A DNA stretch of 64,000 bases from the NCBI GenBank assembly GCA_000818095.1, contig CP009416.1:383501-447500 (forward strand), in the 5' to 3' direction. Below are positions 18,442 through 26,352 of the stretch, one piece after another. The notes below the pieces were generated by a model. The model did no database searches, was not told the origin of the DNA, and saw only the letters and a program-made list of their open reading frames with translations. Position numbers and translations under genes: made by a program. Each line of letters starts with the position of its first letter. Positions within the stretch are counted from its first letter, which is position 1. The DNA is from Jeotgalibacillus malaysiensis (GTDB lineage Bacteria > Bacillota > Bacilli > Bacillales > Jeotgalibacillaceae).

Positions 18442-18831
18442 TCGATCCATGAAGATGCGCTTGAAAATAATGCATTTCGCAGAGCGTTATGGACAGGAGA
18501 TTATCTTCAGGTAACGTTAATGAGCCTGATGCCGGGTGAGTGTGTCGGACTGGAGATGCATCCGAATCTCGACCAGTTTCTAAGAGTAGAGCAGGGGCAG
18601 GGATTTGTTCAGATGGGCGCTGAGAAAGATGCTTTAAACTACATGAGTCATGTATTTGATGACTGTGCGATCGTCATCCCGGCCGGCACCTGGCATAACC
18701 TGACCAACACGGGGTGTGTGCCGCTTAAGCTGTACTCCATTTACGCACCGCCAAATCATCCTTATGGAACTGTGCACCGGACGAAATGGGATGCGATAGC
18801 AGCTGAAGGGGAGCATGAAAATCATTATTAA
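18442..18831 (+). pseudogene. Cupin-domain gene lacking a start codon (5'-truncated)
   Basis: From 18442 the frame reads SIHEDALENNAFRRALWTGDYLQVTLMSLMPGECVGLEMHPNLDQFLRVEQGQG, a normal cupin N-terminus with the metal-site motif GLEMHPNLDQFLRVEQGQG and a later VIPAGTWHNLTNTG. There is no ATG, GTG or TTG between the hydro-lyase TAA and residue 26; the first ATG is at 18520, inside the first strands and without a good ribosome binding site. Small cupins of this group normally start a few residues before IHEDAL. A small deletion that fused it to the hydro-lyase stop is the simplest explanation. Confidence 0.55.
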
Positions 18832-18896
18832 TCTGTTCAAAGTAGAGCCGGACCTGTTCAGACAGCCGGCTTTTTTGATGCGTACGAGTTGAAGTA

Positions 18897-19072
18897 GCTG
18901 ATCGAATAAATGAAAAGGTGATGGAATTAAGCGGGTAGCTGATTGAATTCACACGCTTGCTGAAAGAAATACAACCAGCTATTCCTGCGCAGGCCTAATT
19001 CCTTTAAAAGGTGATCGAATCCGGCGCAAAGGTGTCGTAATTAATTGCATACGTGATGTAATCCGCCACCAA
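18897..19072 (+). repeat. 21-bp periodic array E2 (word GCTGATCGAAT), 4 + 30-bp step + 4 units
   Basis: Units start at 18897, 18917, 18938 and 18959; after a 30-bp step they continue at 18989, 19010, 19031 and 19052. Clear copies are GCTGATCGAAT, GGTGATGGAAT, GCTGATTGAAT and GGTGATCGAAT. The unit at 18989 (GCAGGCCTAAT) is the weakest. The word is the reverse complement of the one in arrays E1 and E3. It fills the gap between two convergent genes. Confidence 0.8.
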
Positions 19073-19113
19073 CAGCAATCAATCATTCGCCTTGCCAATA
19101 CCTGGCCTCACGC

Positions 19114-19146
19114 CAAAAGAGACCGGAATCAATCATCCGGTCTCCT
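19114..19146 (-). terminator. Terminator overlapping the 3' end of the DUF2071 gene
   Basis: On the minus strand GAGACCGG-ATGATTGATT-CCGGTCTC is followed by TTTTGG. The stop codon lies in the loop. Confidence 0.75.
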
Positions 19147-19881
19147 TTCGTTATGATAAATCCCAATCTGCTCCGGCGGCCAGACGCGCACCTTCAGCTT
19201 TTTAGCGAAATGAAGTAGCTCAGGCTCAGCAGGAAGCGTAATGCCTGCACTTTCTGCCACGTTATTCACCCGGAAATCAGCCTGTGCCTGCTGAAGGGTC
19301 CACTGCTCATGAAAAATGGCTCCTTTTAAGATCTTTTTGCCTTTTACAGTAAACAGTGCATATCGTTCAGTCAGCCAGTAGCCAAGAGATCCTTTCTTCG
19401 TCTGAAATGGTTCTCCCGCAGGCGCATAATGTCCGTCAAATGAACCATCAGCAGCACGCTGGTCGTTTCGGGTGCTTTTAAAATGGATTTGGCTTCCGCT
19501 GTGCGCAACTTCCATATCAGCATGCAGGTACGGCAGCGCGTAAGATAGATTAGCAAGCTGTACTGCAAGCGGGCTATTGGCATCCAGGCTGAAAAAATAA
19601 ATGCCGGGTTCGCCGTTGAATGTCACGTATGTTCTGACATTCAGTTCACTAAAGCGTTTTTTATATTTAATCGCAGATAATCCTCTAAAATGAATGTCAC
19701 TCATTTCAAAAGGAACGACGCTGACCCATGCCTGCCCATCATACGTATCAACTTGCAGACAGTCAGGGCGCAGCTTCTGTAACTCGTGAATTTCGACTGG
19801 GTAATGGGCAAACAGCAGGTCATTCCAGGTCTGTCCCATAATCCATTTGCGGTTTCGCTGATTGACCAATTGAATCACCAC
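19129..19881 (-). CDS. DUF2071 (YqjF-like) protein
   Basis: 250 residues. The pattern WIMGQTWNDLLFAHYPVEIHELQKLRP (14-40), WVSVVPFEMSDIHFRGL and NVRTYVTFNGEPGIYFFSLDANS identifies DUF2071, a family that binds or processes an unknown ligand and is common in Bacillales (YqjF). The start is a GTG next to GCAGGTG, not ideal; ATG at residue 15 is the alternative but would remove conserved sequence. It is a single gene or lies downstream of the MBL gene 68 bases upstream. Confidence 0.8.
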   Translation of the reverse strand: MVIQLVNQRNRKWIMGQTWNDLLFAHYPVEIHELQKLRPDCLQVDTYDGQAWVSVVPFEMSDIHFRGLSAIKYKKRFSELNVRTYVTFNGEPGIYFFSLDANSPLAVQLANLSYALPYLHADMEVAHSGSQIHFKSTRNDQRAADGSFDGHYAPAGEPFQTKKGSLGYWLTERYALFTVKGKKILKGAIFHEQWTLQQAQADFRVNNVAESAGITLPAEPELLHFAKKLKVRVWPPEQIGIYHNERRPDD

Positions 19882-19949
19882 CTGCTCTCATCTTAAAAAA
19901 CATTTATGGCGTTTTCTAATCTGAAGGTGCAGGGAATGTACTCTTATTG

Positions 19950-20801
19950 TCAGGAAATACCGTTCATAAAAAAGCTTACGATTTCCTCTTCATCAGCAGT
20001 TAATTCTTTACCGTAATAAGCAGTCAATCTGGCGTTAATCTGATCAAGGTCACGGCCGCATTCTTTTACAAGTGATGCAGTTTTGCGTAAAAATTGCGCT
20101 TCTTTTTGATACTCGGCCTTTGAGATTGGCTTATAGTGTGAAATCACGTAAGTCTCTGCATCGAACTGATCAAGGCGGTCGAGCAGATTTAACGTCTCGT
20201 CTGCAGTAAAATGCCACTTAGGCGCATACATCAGCGGCGCTGTCACGTCTCCCAAAAACAATAACTTTTCTTCTTTTACATAAATCACTGTGCTGTCTTT
20301 CGCATGGTCACTTCCAACCTGCTTCAAGACACAGGTCACGCCGCCTAAGTCGATTGTTAATTCATCCTGGAACACAATAGTCGGCAGCACTACTTTAATA
20401 TCACGGTGATCCTGAAACTCTTCACGAATCGCATCAGCGCAAAATTGAATCTCGACGCCGCTTGCTACCCGTTCATCAAGAGACTGATCGTCCCAGTTGA
20501 AATCAACGAGCTCTTCCATCGCCTGCTTCGTATCATAAGAAGCAATGGCTGGTGCTGTTAATGCTTCAAGTCCGAAAATATGATCCCAGTGCCAGTGGGT
20601 AACAGCTGTCAGGTCAGGAAGCGGTTTTCCGGCTTCCTTCAGCTTTTCTAAAAACAGTTCAGCATGGGCTTTCGAATTTCCGCCATCAATCATAAGTGAA
20701 TGGCGATCGCCCGCCACTGCCATCAGGATCGGTCTGTCAGTCGGTCCAACAGGGGTGAGGTAGGAAATGCGGTCTGATAAAGTAATGAGTTGTTGAGTCA
20801 T
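19950..20801 (-). CDS. MBL-fold metallo-hydrolase
   Basis: 283 residues from ATG 20801, which has AAAGGAG eight bases upstream; the frame extends 44 codons further but without such a site and across the upstream gene's terminator. The zinc motif is THWHWDHIFG (H69, H71, D73, H74), with later ligands in VGSDHAKDS, LGDVTAP and SHYKP. The HWHWDH spelling and C-terminal helices place it among general MBL hydrolases. The substrate is unknown. Confidence 0.83.
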   Translation of the reverse strand: MTQQLITLSDRISYLTPVGPTDRPILMAVAGDRHSLMIDGGNSKAHAELFLEKLKEAGKPLPDLTAVTHWHWDHIFGLEALTAPAIASYDTKQAMEELVDFNWDDQSLDERVASGVEIQFCADAIREEFQDHRDIKVVLPTIVFQDELTIDLGGVTCVLKQVGSDHAKDSTVIYVKEEKLLFLGDVTAPLMYAPKWHFTADETLNLLDRLDQFDAETYVISHYKPISKAEYQKEAQFLRKTASLVKECGRDLDQINARLTAYYGKELTADEEEIVSFFMNGIS

Positions 20802-20860
20802 GTTCAAGCTCCTTTTAGTCAGATATTTATTACCATCATAATCGATGAGCTGCTGAAATG

Positions 20861-20900
20861 ACATAAAACAAGCCGTGAACATCAGATGACGTTCACGGCT
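20861..20900 (-). terminator. Terminator between the hypothetical gene and the MBL gene
   Basis: On the minus strand AGCCGTGAAC-N10-GTTCACGGCT, a perfect 10-pair stem, is followed by TGTTTTATGT. It separates the two minus-strand genes. Confidence 0.85.
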
Positions 20901-20913
20901 CTCAGTAAACTGG

Positions 20914-21765
20914 TTATTCCTGATGAAGTTCAATACTTTTTCTCATTGAATGCACGCCGGTTCTTGTAATACTATATCTTAACGGTTTCTTGGTTCTGAC
21001 TCTTTTTATATCAGGCTTCATTCTGGATACTGCTGACTGAATCGATTTTTCAGGGAGTTGAATATCAAATACCTCTGCAAGAATAACTTGTAATTCACTG
21101 CTTGAGAGCTCATCTTTCCTCATCTTGATCTTGATCAAAAACATAGCAGCGATCAATTGTTCCTTGATGGTTTTCTGAATGGACATCCAGGAAATTTCAT
21201 TATGAACAAGCTGCTGTTTGAATTCTTTACAAAAGTCATAGAGCTCGTTGTCTATAGCACTGTTCTTTTTCTCTGAGGTTATTTCCTCCTTGATAAAGTG
21301 GGCAGCAAAATCAATTCCTTTGTTTGTAAGTGAATACGTTTTTTCTCCACTTGGATTATAACCGTGATGCTCCATCATTTTTCTTTCACATGCATGATAT
21401 AAACAAAAGTGAATATTGTCAGGTAGCTTCAAATGATAGTCTGTATAAAATTCACTCATTTTATTTGCTGTAAAAGCTTTTCTTCTCTGTGTCTTGTGAA
21501 GAAGATACAGGATAATTAAAGTTCTTTTCCACTCAGGAAGTTCCTCGAAATTAAGAGTCTTCAGGAAGTCGTATTCAATGACAGCTGTTTGTTTTTTGGG
21601 CTTGGTCACATCGTGTCCTGATTCACTAAATTGATTTGAATTGTCACTTGAAAATTTGCTTAATGCTATAGGGTCAGCATTTAAAGCGCTCCTTTGAACC
21701 GAAGTATAGGGAGCAGCCATATCCGTGCATTCATTGTAAAATTGTTTGTTACTCAATGGATACAT
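20914..21765 (-). CDS. Hypothetical protein, 283 aa, possible tandem winged-helix DNA-binding protein
   Basis: I do not recognise the family. The first 60 residues look disordered and polar. Two parts then resemble winged-helix modules: residues about 75-150 (LIILYLLHKTQRRKAFTANKMSEFY..., ending KTYSLTNKGIDFAAHF) and about 200-283 (LIAAMFLIKIKMRKDELSSSELQVILAEVFDIQLPEKSIQSAVSRMKPDIKRV..., ending RYSITRTGVHSM). Each ends in the Y-S/I-T-N/R-x-G pattern of a wing strand. This would suit a regulator or nucleic-acid-binding protein. That reading is inference. Confidence 0.55.
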   Translation of the reverse strand: MYPLSNKQFYNECTDMAAPYTSVQRSALNADPIALSKFSSDNSNQFSESGHDVTKPKKQTAVIEYDFLKTLNFEELPEWKRTLIILYLLHKTQRRKAFTANKMSEFYTDYHLKLPDNIHFCLYHACERKMMEHHGYNPSGEKTYSLTNKGIDFAAHFIKEEITSEKKNSAIDNELYDFCKEFKQQLVHNEISWMSIQKTIKEQLIAAMFLIKIKMRKDELSSSELQVILAEVFDIQLPEKSIQSAVSRMKPDIKRVRTKKPLRYSITRTGVHSMRKSIELHQE

Positions 21766-22096
21766 GTATAAGCTTTCCTCCTTAAGTTGATACAGATGTT
21801 ACGTATACAAATGATTTTGCAAGTAAAACAAAAGGTAATAAGCGATCAAAACGAGCCTTTACTTTAAAACCGGGAAGCATCATTGCAGATTTAAGAGGCT
21901 ATACATCGTTCCCGTATATACAGATAACGTATTTTTTCGACTGATGGATCACTAAATTTGTATTTATTTCTAAGTTTTTTAAAGTGAAAGAGCTGAAACA
22001 TTCAATAAGTTCAATGTGGTGCCATAAAAGAACCTGATATTGTAAAATTAAATTTAGTATATTAGTAGATAAAACATGTTCAGGAAAGGATCATAC
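21766..22096. other. Divergent intergenic region, no gene seen
   Basis: 331 AT-rich bases between divergent starts. It should contain both promoters. AATATTAGTAGATAAAAC-type AT runs and an AGGAAAGGA site lie before the hydrolase gene. I see no repeat array, structured RNA or small gene with a credible start. Confidence 0.5.
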
Positions 22097-23056
22097 ATGA
22101 AAAAGAAATGGATTGTCATACCTGCAGTGATCGTTATATTAGTTGTTGTCTTATACGGTGCAGTTGGAAATTATTTTTACAATTATGCACTCAGTGCGAA
22201 GGATGAAAAAGAATTTTTAGAAGGAAATCCGAATTTGGCGGAAAGTGAAGCGGTGATGGCCGAAGTAGCTGAAGCACTCGATGAAGCGGATGAAGCATTT
22301 GAGGAAGAGCACCAGCCTGAGAATCTTTCCATTACGTCAGAAGACGGGCTGAAGCTGTCGGCTGATGTATATGAAAATGAAGAAGCTGGTGATCGATGGG
22401 CCATCGTTGCGCACGGGTATATGATGGACGCTTCAGGTATGACCAGATATATCAGGAATTTTCATGACGAGGGGTATAACGTTCTTGCACCGGATCTCAG
22501 AGGGCATGGAGACAGTGAAGGAGATTATATCGGTATGGGATGGCATGACCGGCTGGATATGCTGCAGTGGATCGATGAAGTGCTGAAGCTCAATCCTGAT
22601 GCGGAGATTGCGCTGTTTGGCATTTCGATGGGCGGTGCTACAGTGATGATGACATCAGGTGAAGATCTGCCTGAGAATGTAAAAGTGATTGTGGAGGATT
22701 GCGGCTACACATCTGTCAGTGATGTATTTACCTATCAGCTGGATGATCTGTTTGGATTGCCCGAGTTCCCGGTTTTAAATGCGGCTAATACAGTAACGAA
22801 TATCCGTGCTGACTATGATCTGTATGAAGCATCAGCTGTTGATCAGGTTGCTGAAAGTGAAACGCCAATGCTGTTTATACACGGAGATTCGGACACATTT
22901 GTTCCTTTTGAAATGCTTGATGAAGTATATGAAGCAGCCGATGTAGAAAAAGATCAGCTGATTATTGAAGGGGCAGGTCACGGTGAGGCTGAAAAAGTGG
23001 ATCCTGAAGCATATTGGAACAAGGTTTGGGGATTTGTAGATCAGTATATTGAATAA
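22097..23056 (+). CDS. Membrane-anchored alpha/beta hydrolase
   Basis: 319 residues from ATG 22097, preceded by AGGAAAGGA. An N-terminal membrane segment (residues 5-23) anchors it outside the cell. The hydrolase fold shows the oxyanion segment VAHGYMM (104-110), the nucleophile elbow GISMGGA (S177), an acid in HGDSDTFVPF (about 264) and H in GAGHGEA (about 297). It resembles YqkD-type hydrolases of Bacillus. The substrate is unknown. The acidic stretch at residues 48-72 is unusual and may be a linker from the membrane. Confidence 0.87.
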   Translation: MKKKWIVIPAVIVILVVVLYGAVGNYFYNYALSAKDEKEFLEGNPNLAESEAVMAEVAEALDEADEAFEEEHQPENLSITSEDGLKLSADVYENEEAGDRWAIVAHGYMMDASGMTRYIRNFHDEGYNVLAPDLRGHGDSEGDYIGMGWHDRLDMLQWIDEVLKLNPDAEIALFGISMGGATVMMTSGEDLPENVKVIVEDCGYTSVSDVFTYQLDDLFGLPEFPVLNAANTVTNIRADYDLYEASAVDQVAESETPMLFIHGDSDTFVPFEMLDEVYEAADVEKDQLIIEGAGHGEAEKVDPEAYWNKVWGFVDQYIE

Positions 23057-23136
23057 CCAGAAGGAATTAGTCGTGTGAAACCAGAAGTGTATAGTTAGAA
23101 GGATCGTGTCGTTCAGTCTGAAAGGGAGTGTTTTAT

Positions 23137-23343
23137 GTGAGTCCTAAAAGGTTAGTAATCTTTTGGATTATCCCGAATGTATTATTTTATCTTGCATTTA
23201 TCGCTGCACTGATTTTTGTCTTTACCCAGTCAGAGGAGATCAGGGAAGCTGGACAGATGGGGATATGGGCGCTGATGATCCTAACCCTGCTGATCATTGC
23301 AGTGTTAGGCAGTGCACGAATTAAATACTGGTTAAAACGTTAA
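23137..23343 (+). CDS. Small two-span membrane protein
   Basis: 68 residues from GTG 23137, chosen because AAAGGGAG is eight bases upstream; the earlier GTG at 23128 overlaps that site. Two hydrophobic segments (about 5-26 and 43-60) are joined by a charged loop (TQSEEIREAGQMG). Family not recognised. It lies 80 bases downstream of the hydrolase gene and may be cotranscribed with it. Confidence 0.6.
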   Translation: MSPKRLVIFWIIPNVLFYLAFIAALIFVFTQSEEIREAGQMGIWALMILTLLIIAVLGSARIKYWLKR

Positions 23344-23376
23344 AGAGAAGCCCGATTTTATATCGGCTTCTCTTTA
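23344..23376. terminator. Bidirectional terminator
   Basis: AAAGAGAAGCCCGATT-loop-ATCGGCTTCTCTTT forms a stem of about 14 pairs between two convergent small genes. It overlaps the stop codon of the minus-strand one. Confidence 0.85.
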
Positions 23377-23538
23377 CGTTTGTTTGCGGCCTTTTACGAT
23401 AACGTAAAGCCCGAGTATGATCACTAAAAAGCCTGCAGTCTGTATCACAATATTGCCGGTCTGGCCGATCTCGTTAAAAGAAAAATTCGTCAGGACCACG
23501 CCGATGAAACAGATGATCAGTCCGATTGCGAGTTTCAT
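23374..23538 (-). CDS. Small two-span membrane protein, paralogue of 16679-16864
   Basis: 54 residues, MKLAIGLIICFIGVVLTNFS... to KGRKQT. Two hydrophobic segments surround NEIGQTGNIVIQ. It aligns with the 61-residue protein at 16679-16864, which supports it as a real gene despite its size. The ribosome binding site (GGGTGGGAT) is weak. It is convergent with the preceding small gene and shares its terminator. Function unknown. Confidence 0.65.
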   Translation of the reverse strand: MKLAIGLIICFIGVVLTNFSFNEIGQTGNIVIQTAGFLVIILGLYVIVKGRKQT

Positions 23539-23600
23539 ATCATCCCACCCTGCTATTAATCAATCACTATATTTTAACATGGCAGGGGATACATTAGCTT

Positions 23601-24494
23601 CTAAGGCTGCGGCGGCATTTCGAGCGGAATTTCATAATAAGAGCAGCCCTGCCATTCAAGCTCACGGATTAAAATGTGATAGGAAGAACGGAAAAACGCC
23701 TGAATATCTGAAGGGTTCATCTGGCTCTCACTTTTTAAATGAAGGAAAAACTCACTGGCATCCGCGCTGTAATATGCATCCTCAGGCTCAATGTCATCTT
23801 GGTGACTGAGTGGATGAAATTGAAACGGGTACGGAAGAATGAAAAATGACGGATCATCTGTATTGTCGTCACCAAGCCAAAAGCCAAACTCGATAAAGTG
23901 TTCATCAAAAGCAGCTTTTTCGATTATTTTATTTTCAGGAAACGGTTCCATTTTTCCGTGAAGAATCAGTGTGGAAATATCAAACGTTCCCCAAAAAAGC
24001 GCAGGCATAAGCTTTCTGCAGCGATAAGGGCTGATAAATGTAAGTTCCTGATGGTAGGCAAATTGAAAAAGCTTTAGACCTCTCAGTGCTTTTTCCTGAT
24101 CAAATTCACGTGGCGTGTCGTCTTCATCAAATTTAGTTGTGTAGGGCATTTCCTGTGGAGTGGTGTTAATTGTCAGTGGGATTTGTTTTTCGGAAAGTAC
24201 AGAAAAAATTTCTTCATAATATTCTTTTATTGTTTTCTGGTCCGTGATATTGATCAGGTGAGCGTCTCCATCAATTAGGATTTTAATCGACGCTTCTGTG
24301 ATGGATAGGTCAATCTGAAAGAAGTGGTTGTCGTAAAAAAGTAGTCCTGTTGAGAAGCCTTCTGCTGTGATCGGAAGTGTGACGTGTCCCCATTGAGGCT
24401 GCTGCGGGGCAGTTTTTAATTTGATTTTGCCGAGAATTTGAGAGATCAGATGCAGGGTGAATTTAGTTTCTTTCCATTCGCTATGTTTAATCAT
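23601..24494 (-). CDS. DUF5996 family protein
   Basis: 297 residues. The opening WKETKFTLHLISQILGKIKLKTAPQQPQWGHVTLPITAEGFSTGLLFY, the FDLSIT-like strand and the later SPYRCRKLMPALFWGTFDISTLILHG are characteristic of DUF5996, a family of unknown function. There is no signal peptide or membrane span. It is a single-gene minus-strand unit, divergent from the GNAT gene. Confidence 0.75.
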   Translation of the reverse strand: MIKHSEWKETKFTLHLISQILGKIKLKTAPQQPQWGHVTLPITAEGFSTGLLFYDNHFFQIDLSITEASIKILIDGDAHLINITDQKTIKEYYEEIFSVLSEKQIPLTINTTPQEMPYTTKFDEDDTPREFDQEKALRGLKLFQFAYHQELTFISPYRCRKLMPALFWGTFDISTLILHGKMEPFPENKIIEKAAFDEHFIEFGFWLGDDNTDDPSFFILPYPFQFHPLSHQDDIEPEDAYYSADASEFFLHLKSESQMNPSDIQAFFRSSYHILIRELEWQGCSYYEIPLEMPPQP

Positions 24495-24610
24495 CGGTTA
24501 TCCTCCTTTTCTACACATCTTTATTTTCCCGGTTTGATTGTCAGGTAACCCGGTTTGGATTGAATTATTTCAAAAGAGGGGAAAGAACAGTAGAAAAGGA
24601 GGCGTTATTT

Positions 24611-24892
24611 ATGGATTTTACATTTAAAGAAGAAGAGAGCCGTTTTGCAGCTTATGATCATGACAACCAGGAGGCTGGGGAAGCGACCTTCAGCAGAGCA
24701 GGTGACAATATCCTGATCATTGATCATACGAGTGTAAAAGATGACTACCGCGGACAGGGTGTGGCTGCAAAGCTTGTCAGTCATATCGTTGAAAAAGCCA
24801 GAGAAAACAACCAGAAAATTATGCCTCTCTGTCCATTTGCTAAAGGGGAGTTTGATAAGCATGAAGAATATCAGGATGTCCTTCACAGTTAA
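24611..24892 (+). CDS. GNAT-like N-acetyltransferase, YidJ/Gtn type
   Basis: 93 residues from ATG 24611 behind AAAAGGAGGCG. The acetyl-CoA loop is DDYRGQGVAAKLVSHIVEKARENNQKIMPLCPFAKGEFDKHEEY, which identifies the small Acetyltransf_CG (PF14542) group. These minimal proteins lack the N-terminal part of normal GNATs; their substrate is unknown. It is probably followed in the same unit by the redoxin 77 bases downstream. Confidence 0.85.
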   Translation: MDFTFKEEESRFAAYDHDNQEAGEATFSRAGDNILIIDHTSVKDDYRGQGVAAKLVSHIVEKARENNQKIMPLCPFAKGEFDKHEEYQDVLHS

Positions 24893-24968
24893 TGAGGCAC
24901 ATTCATTTGATTGAAAAACATCCATCCGGGTAAACACCACCTATACTGACTTTTTAAGGAGTGGTTTG

Positions 24969-25475
24969 GTGAGCGTATTTCAATTGAATGATCAGGCTCC
25001 GGATTTTAAGCTGACTGGTCTCGACCGAAAAGAATATCATTTAGCTGACATGCTTGAGCAAAACGATGAAAAATGGCTTCTATTAATCTACTTCCGCGGC
25101 TCATGGTGCCCAGCCTGCATGGAGGAGCTAGATGAGCTTGAAGACACAATCAGCTACTTCAACAAACATAATATTAGTCTATTAACAATTACACATGATG
25201 AAAAGACAGCCCTTGAGAAGATGCAGAAAGAGCATCAATTCAGCTTTCCGGTTCTGCTTGATGAAGACTTCAGCTTTTTGAAGGCATATGACGTGTATTA
25301 CCACGGTGAAGATGCACCTTATGAGGATCACGGTGAGCATGCTGAGCCTGCATATTTCCTTTTGAACGAAAAGGGAAAAGTGCTTTATCAGCAGAGACAG
25401 ACCAATCCATTTGGCCGTCCTCATGCTAAAGAGCTTAGAAAAACAATTCAATATATCCGTAAAAATCTTAAATAA
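24969..25475 (+). CDS. Peroxiredoxin/redoxin-domain protein
   Basis: 168 residues from GTG 24969, seven bases after AAGGAG. Thioredoxin-fold AhpC/TSA protein with FRGSWCPACMEEL (C47, C50), the segment HNISLLTITHDE and FSFPVLLDEDFSFLKAYDVY. The CxxC spacing suggests thiol-disulfide or peroxide reduction in the cytoplasm; there is no signal peptide. It is followed by an SDR-like gene, with spacing that allows cotranscription. Confidence 0.85.
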   Translation: MSVFQLNDQAPDFKLTGLDRKEYHLADMLEQNDEKWLLLIYFRGSWCPACMEELDELEDTISYFNKHNISLLTITHDEKTALEKMQKEHQFSFPVLLDEDFSFLKAYDVYYHGEDAPYEDHGEHAEPAYFLLNEKGKVLYQQRQTNPFGRPHAKELRKTIQYIRKNLK

Positions 25476-25522
25476 ACAGACAGTGATCAATCAATCGCAA
25501 ATGTATTAGGAGGATGTTAAAT

Positions 25523-26173
25523 ATGAAAGTATTAGTAATTGGAGCAAACGGACAGGTAGGAAAACACTTAACAAAAATGATTCAGGAAAAGGATCACTTC
25601 GAAGCGCGTGCAATGATCCGTAAAGAAGAACAGAAATCATACTTTGAGGATCTTGGTGCTGAGACTGTACTTGTTGATCTTGAAGGTGAAGTTGAAGATA
25701 TGGTGAAAGCTGCTGAAGGCGTCGATGCGATTGTCTTTACAGCTGGATCCGGTCCAAAAACAGGTCCTGATAAGACAATCACAATCGACCTTGATGCAGC
25801 AGTGAAAACAATTCAGGCTGCAGAAAAAGCAGGCGTGAAGCGTTATGTCATGGTCAGCTCATTTGATACGACGCGTGAAGAAATTCAGAATGCACCGGAT
25901 TCATTTAAACCTTATGTTATAGCGAAACATTACGCAGATGAATGGCTGCGTGGCACGGGTCTTGATGTCACAATTGTGCACCCGGGCGGTCTGACGAATG
26001 ATGAAGGAACTGGCAAAGTGAAAGCGGATGTAACTGTTGATCGCGGCGAAATCGCGCGTGAAGATGTTGCCCGCGTACTGCTTGCTGTGCTTGAGAATGA
26101 CTCAACCATCAGAAAAGAGTTCCAGGTGATTAACGGAGATACAGAGGTATCGGAAGCTGTGAAGAGTTTATAA
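25523..26173 (+). CDS. SDR-like NAD(P)-binding protein (YhfK/YwnB type)
   Basis: 216 residues from ATG 25523 behind AGGAGGATG. The dinucleotide motif is VIGANGQVGKHL (5-16), typical of atypical SDR-a5 proteins, with VDAIVFTAGSG and the later VKRYVMVSSFDTT and PYVIAKHYADEWLRGTGLDVTIVHPGGL. Y and K of the usual YxxxK are replaced by the YVIAKHYADE pattern. Related Bacillus proteins are induced by stress, but the substrate is unknown. Confidence 0.88.
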   Translation: MKVLVIGANGQVGKHLTKMIQEKDHFEARAMIRKEEQKSYFEDLGAETVLVDLEGEVEDMVKAAEGVDAIVFTAGSGPKTGPDKTITIDLDAAVKTIQAAEKAGVKRYVMVSSFDTTREEIQNAPDSFKPYVIAKHYADEWLRGTGLDVTIVHPGGLTNDEGTGKVKADVTVDRGEIAREDVARVLLAVLENDSTIRKEFQVINGDTEVSEAVKSL

Positions 26174-26185
26174 TATTTGAATCAA

Positions 26186-26215
26186 AAGGTGTCCGCTGAT
26201 GCGGGCATCTTTTTG
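26186..26215 (+). terminator. Terminator after the SDR gene
   Basis: AAGGTGTCCGC-TGAT-GCGGGCATCTTTTT, a stem of nine pairs allowing G-U, followed by a T run, 12 bases after the stop. Confidence 0.8.
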
Positions 26216-26352
26216 TTTGAAAATGAATGATCATTCTTTTTCTGAATAAATAAATCTTCACTTATACCGCTAATATCCAGTTGCTCTGAACGCTTTAGCA
26301 GAGTATAGTAAATATCAGGGAAAATTCTGAGAATAGAAGGCGGTGAGGGTGA

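Noticed and set aside
20801-20933. Longer N-terminus for the MBL protein (start at 20933)
   Set aside because: It would overlap the upstream terminator and stop codon region and lacks a ribosome binding site; ATG 20801 has AAAGGAG.
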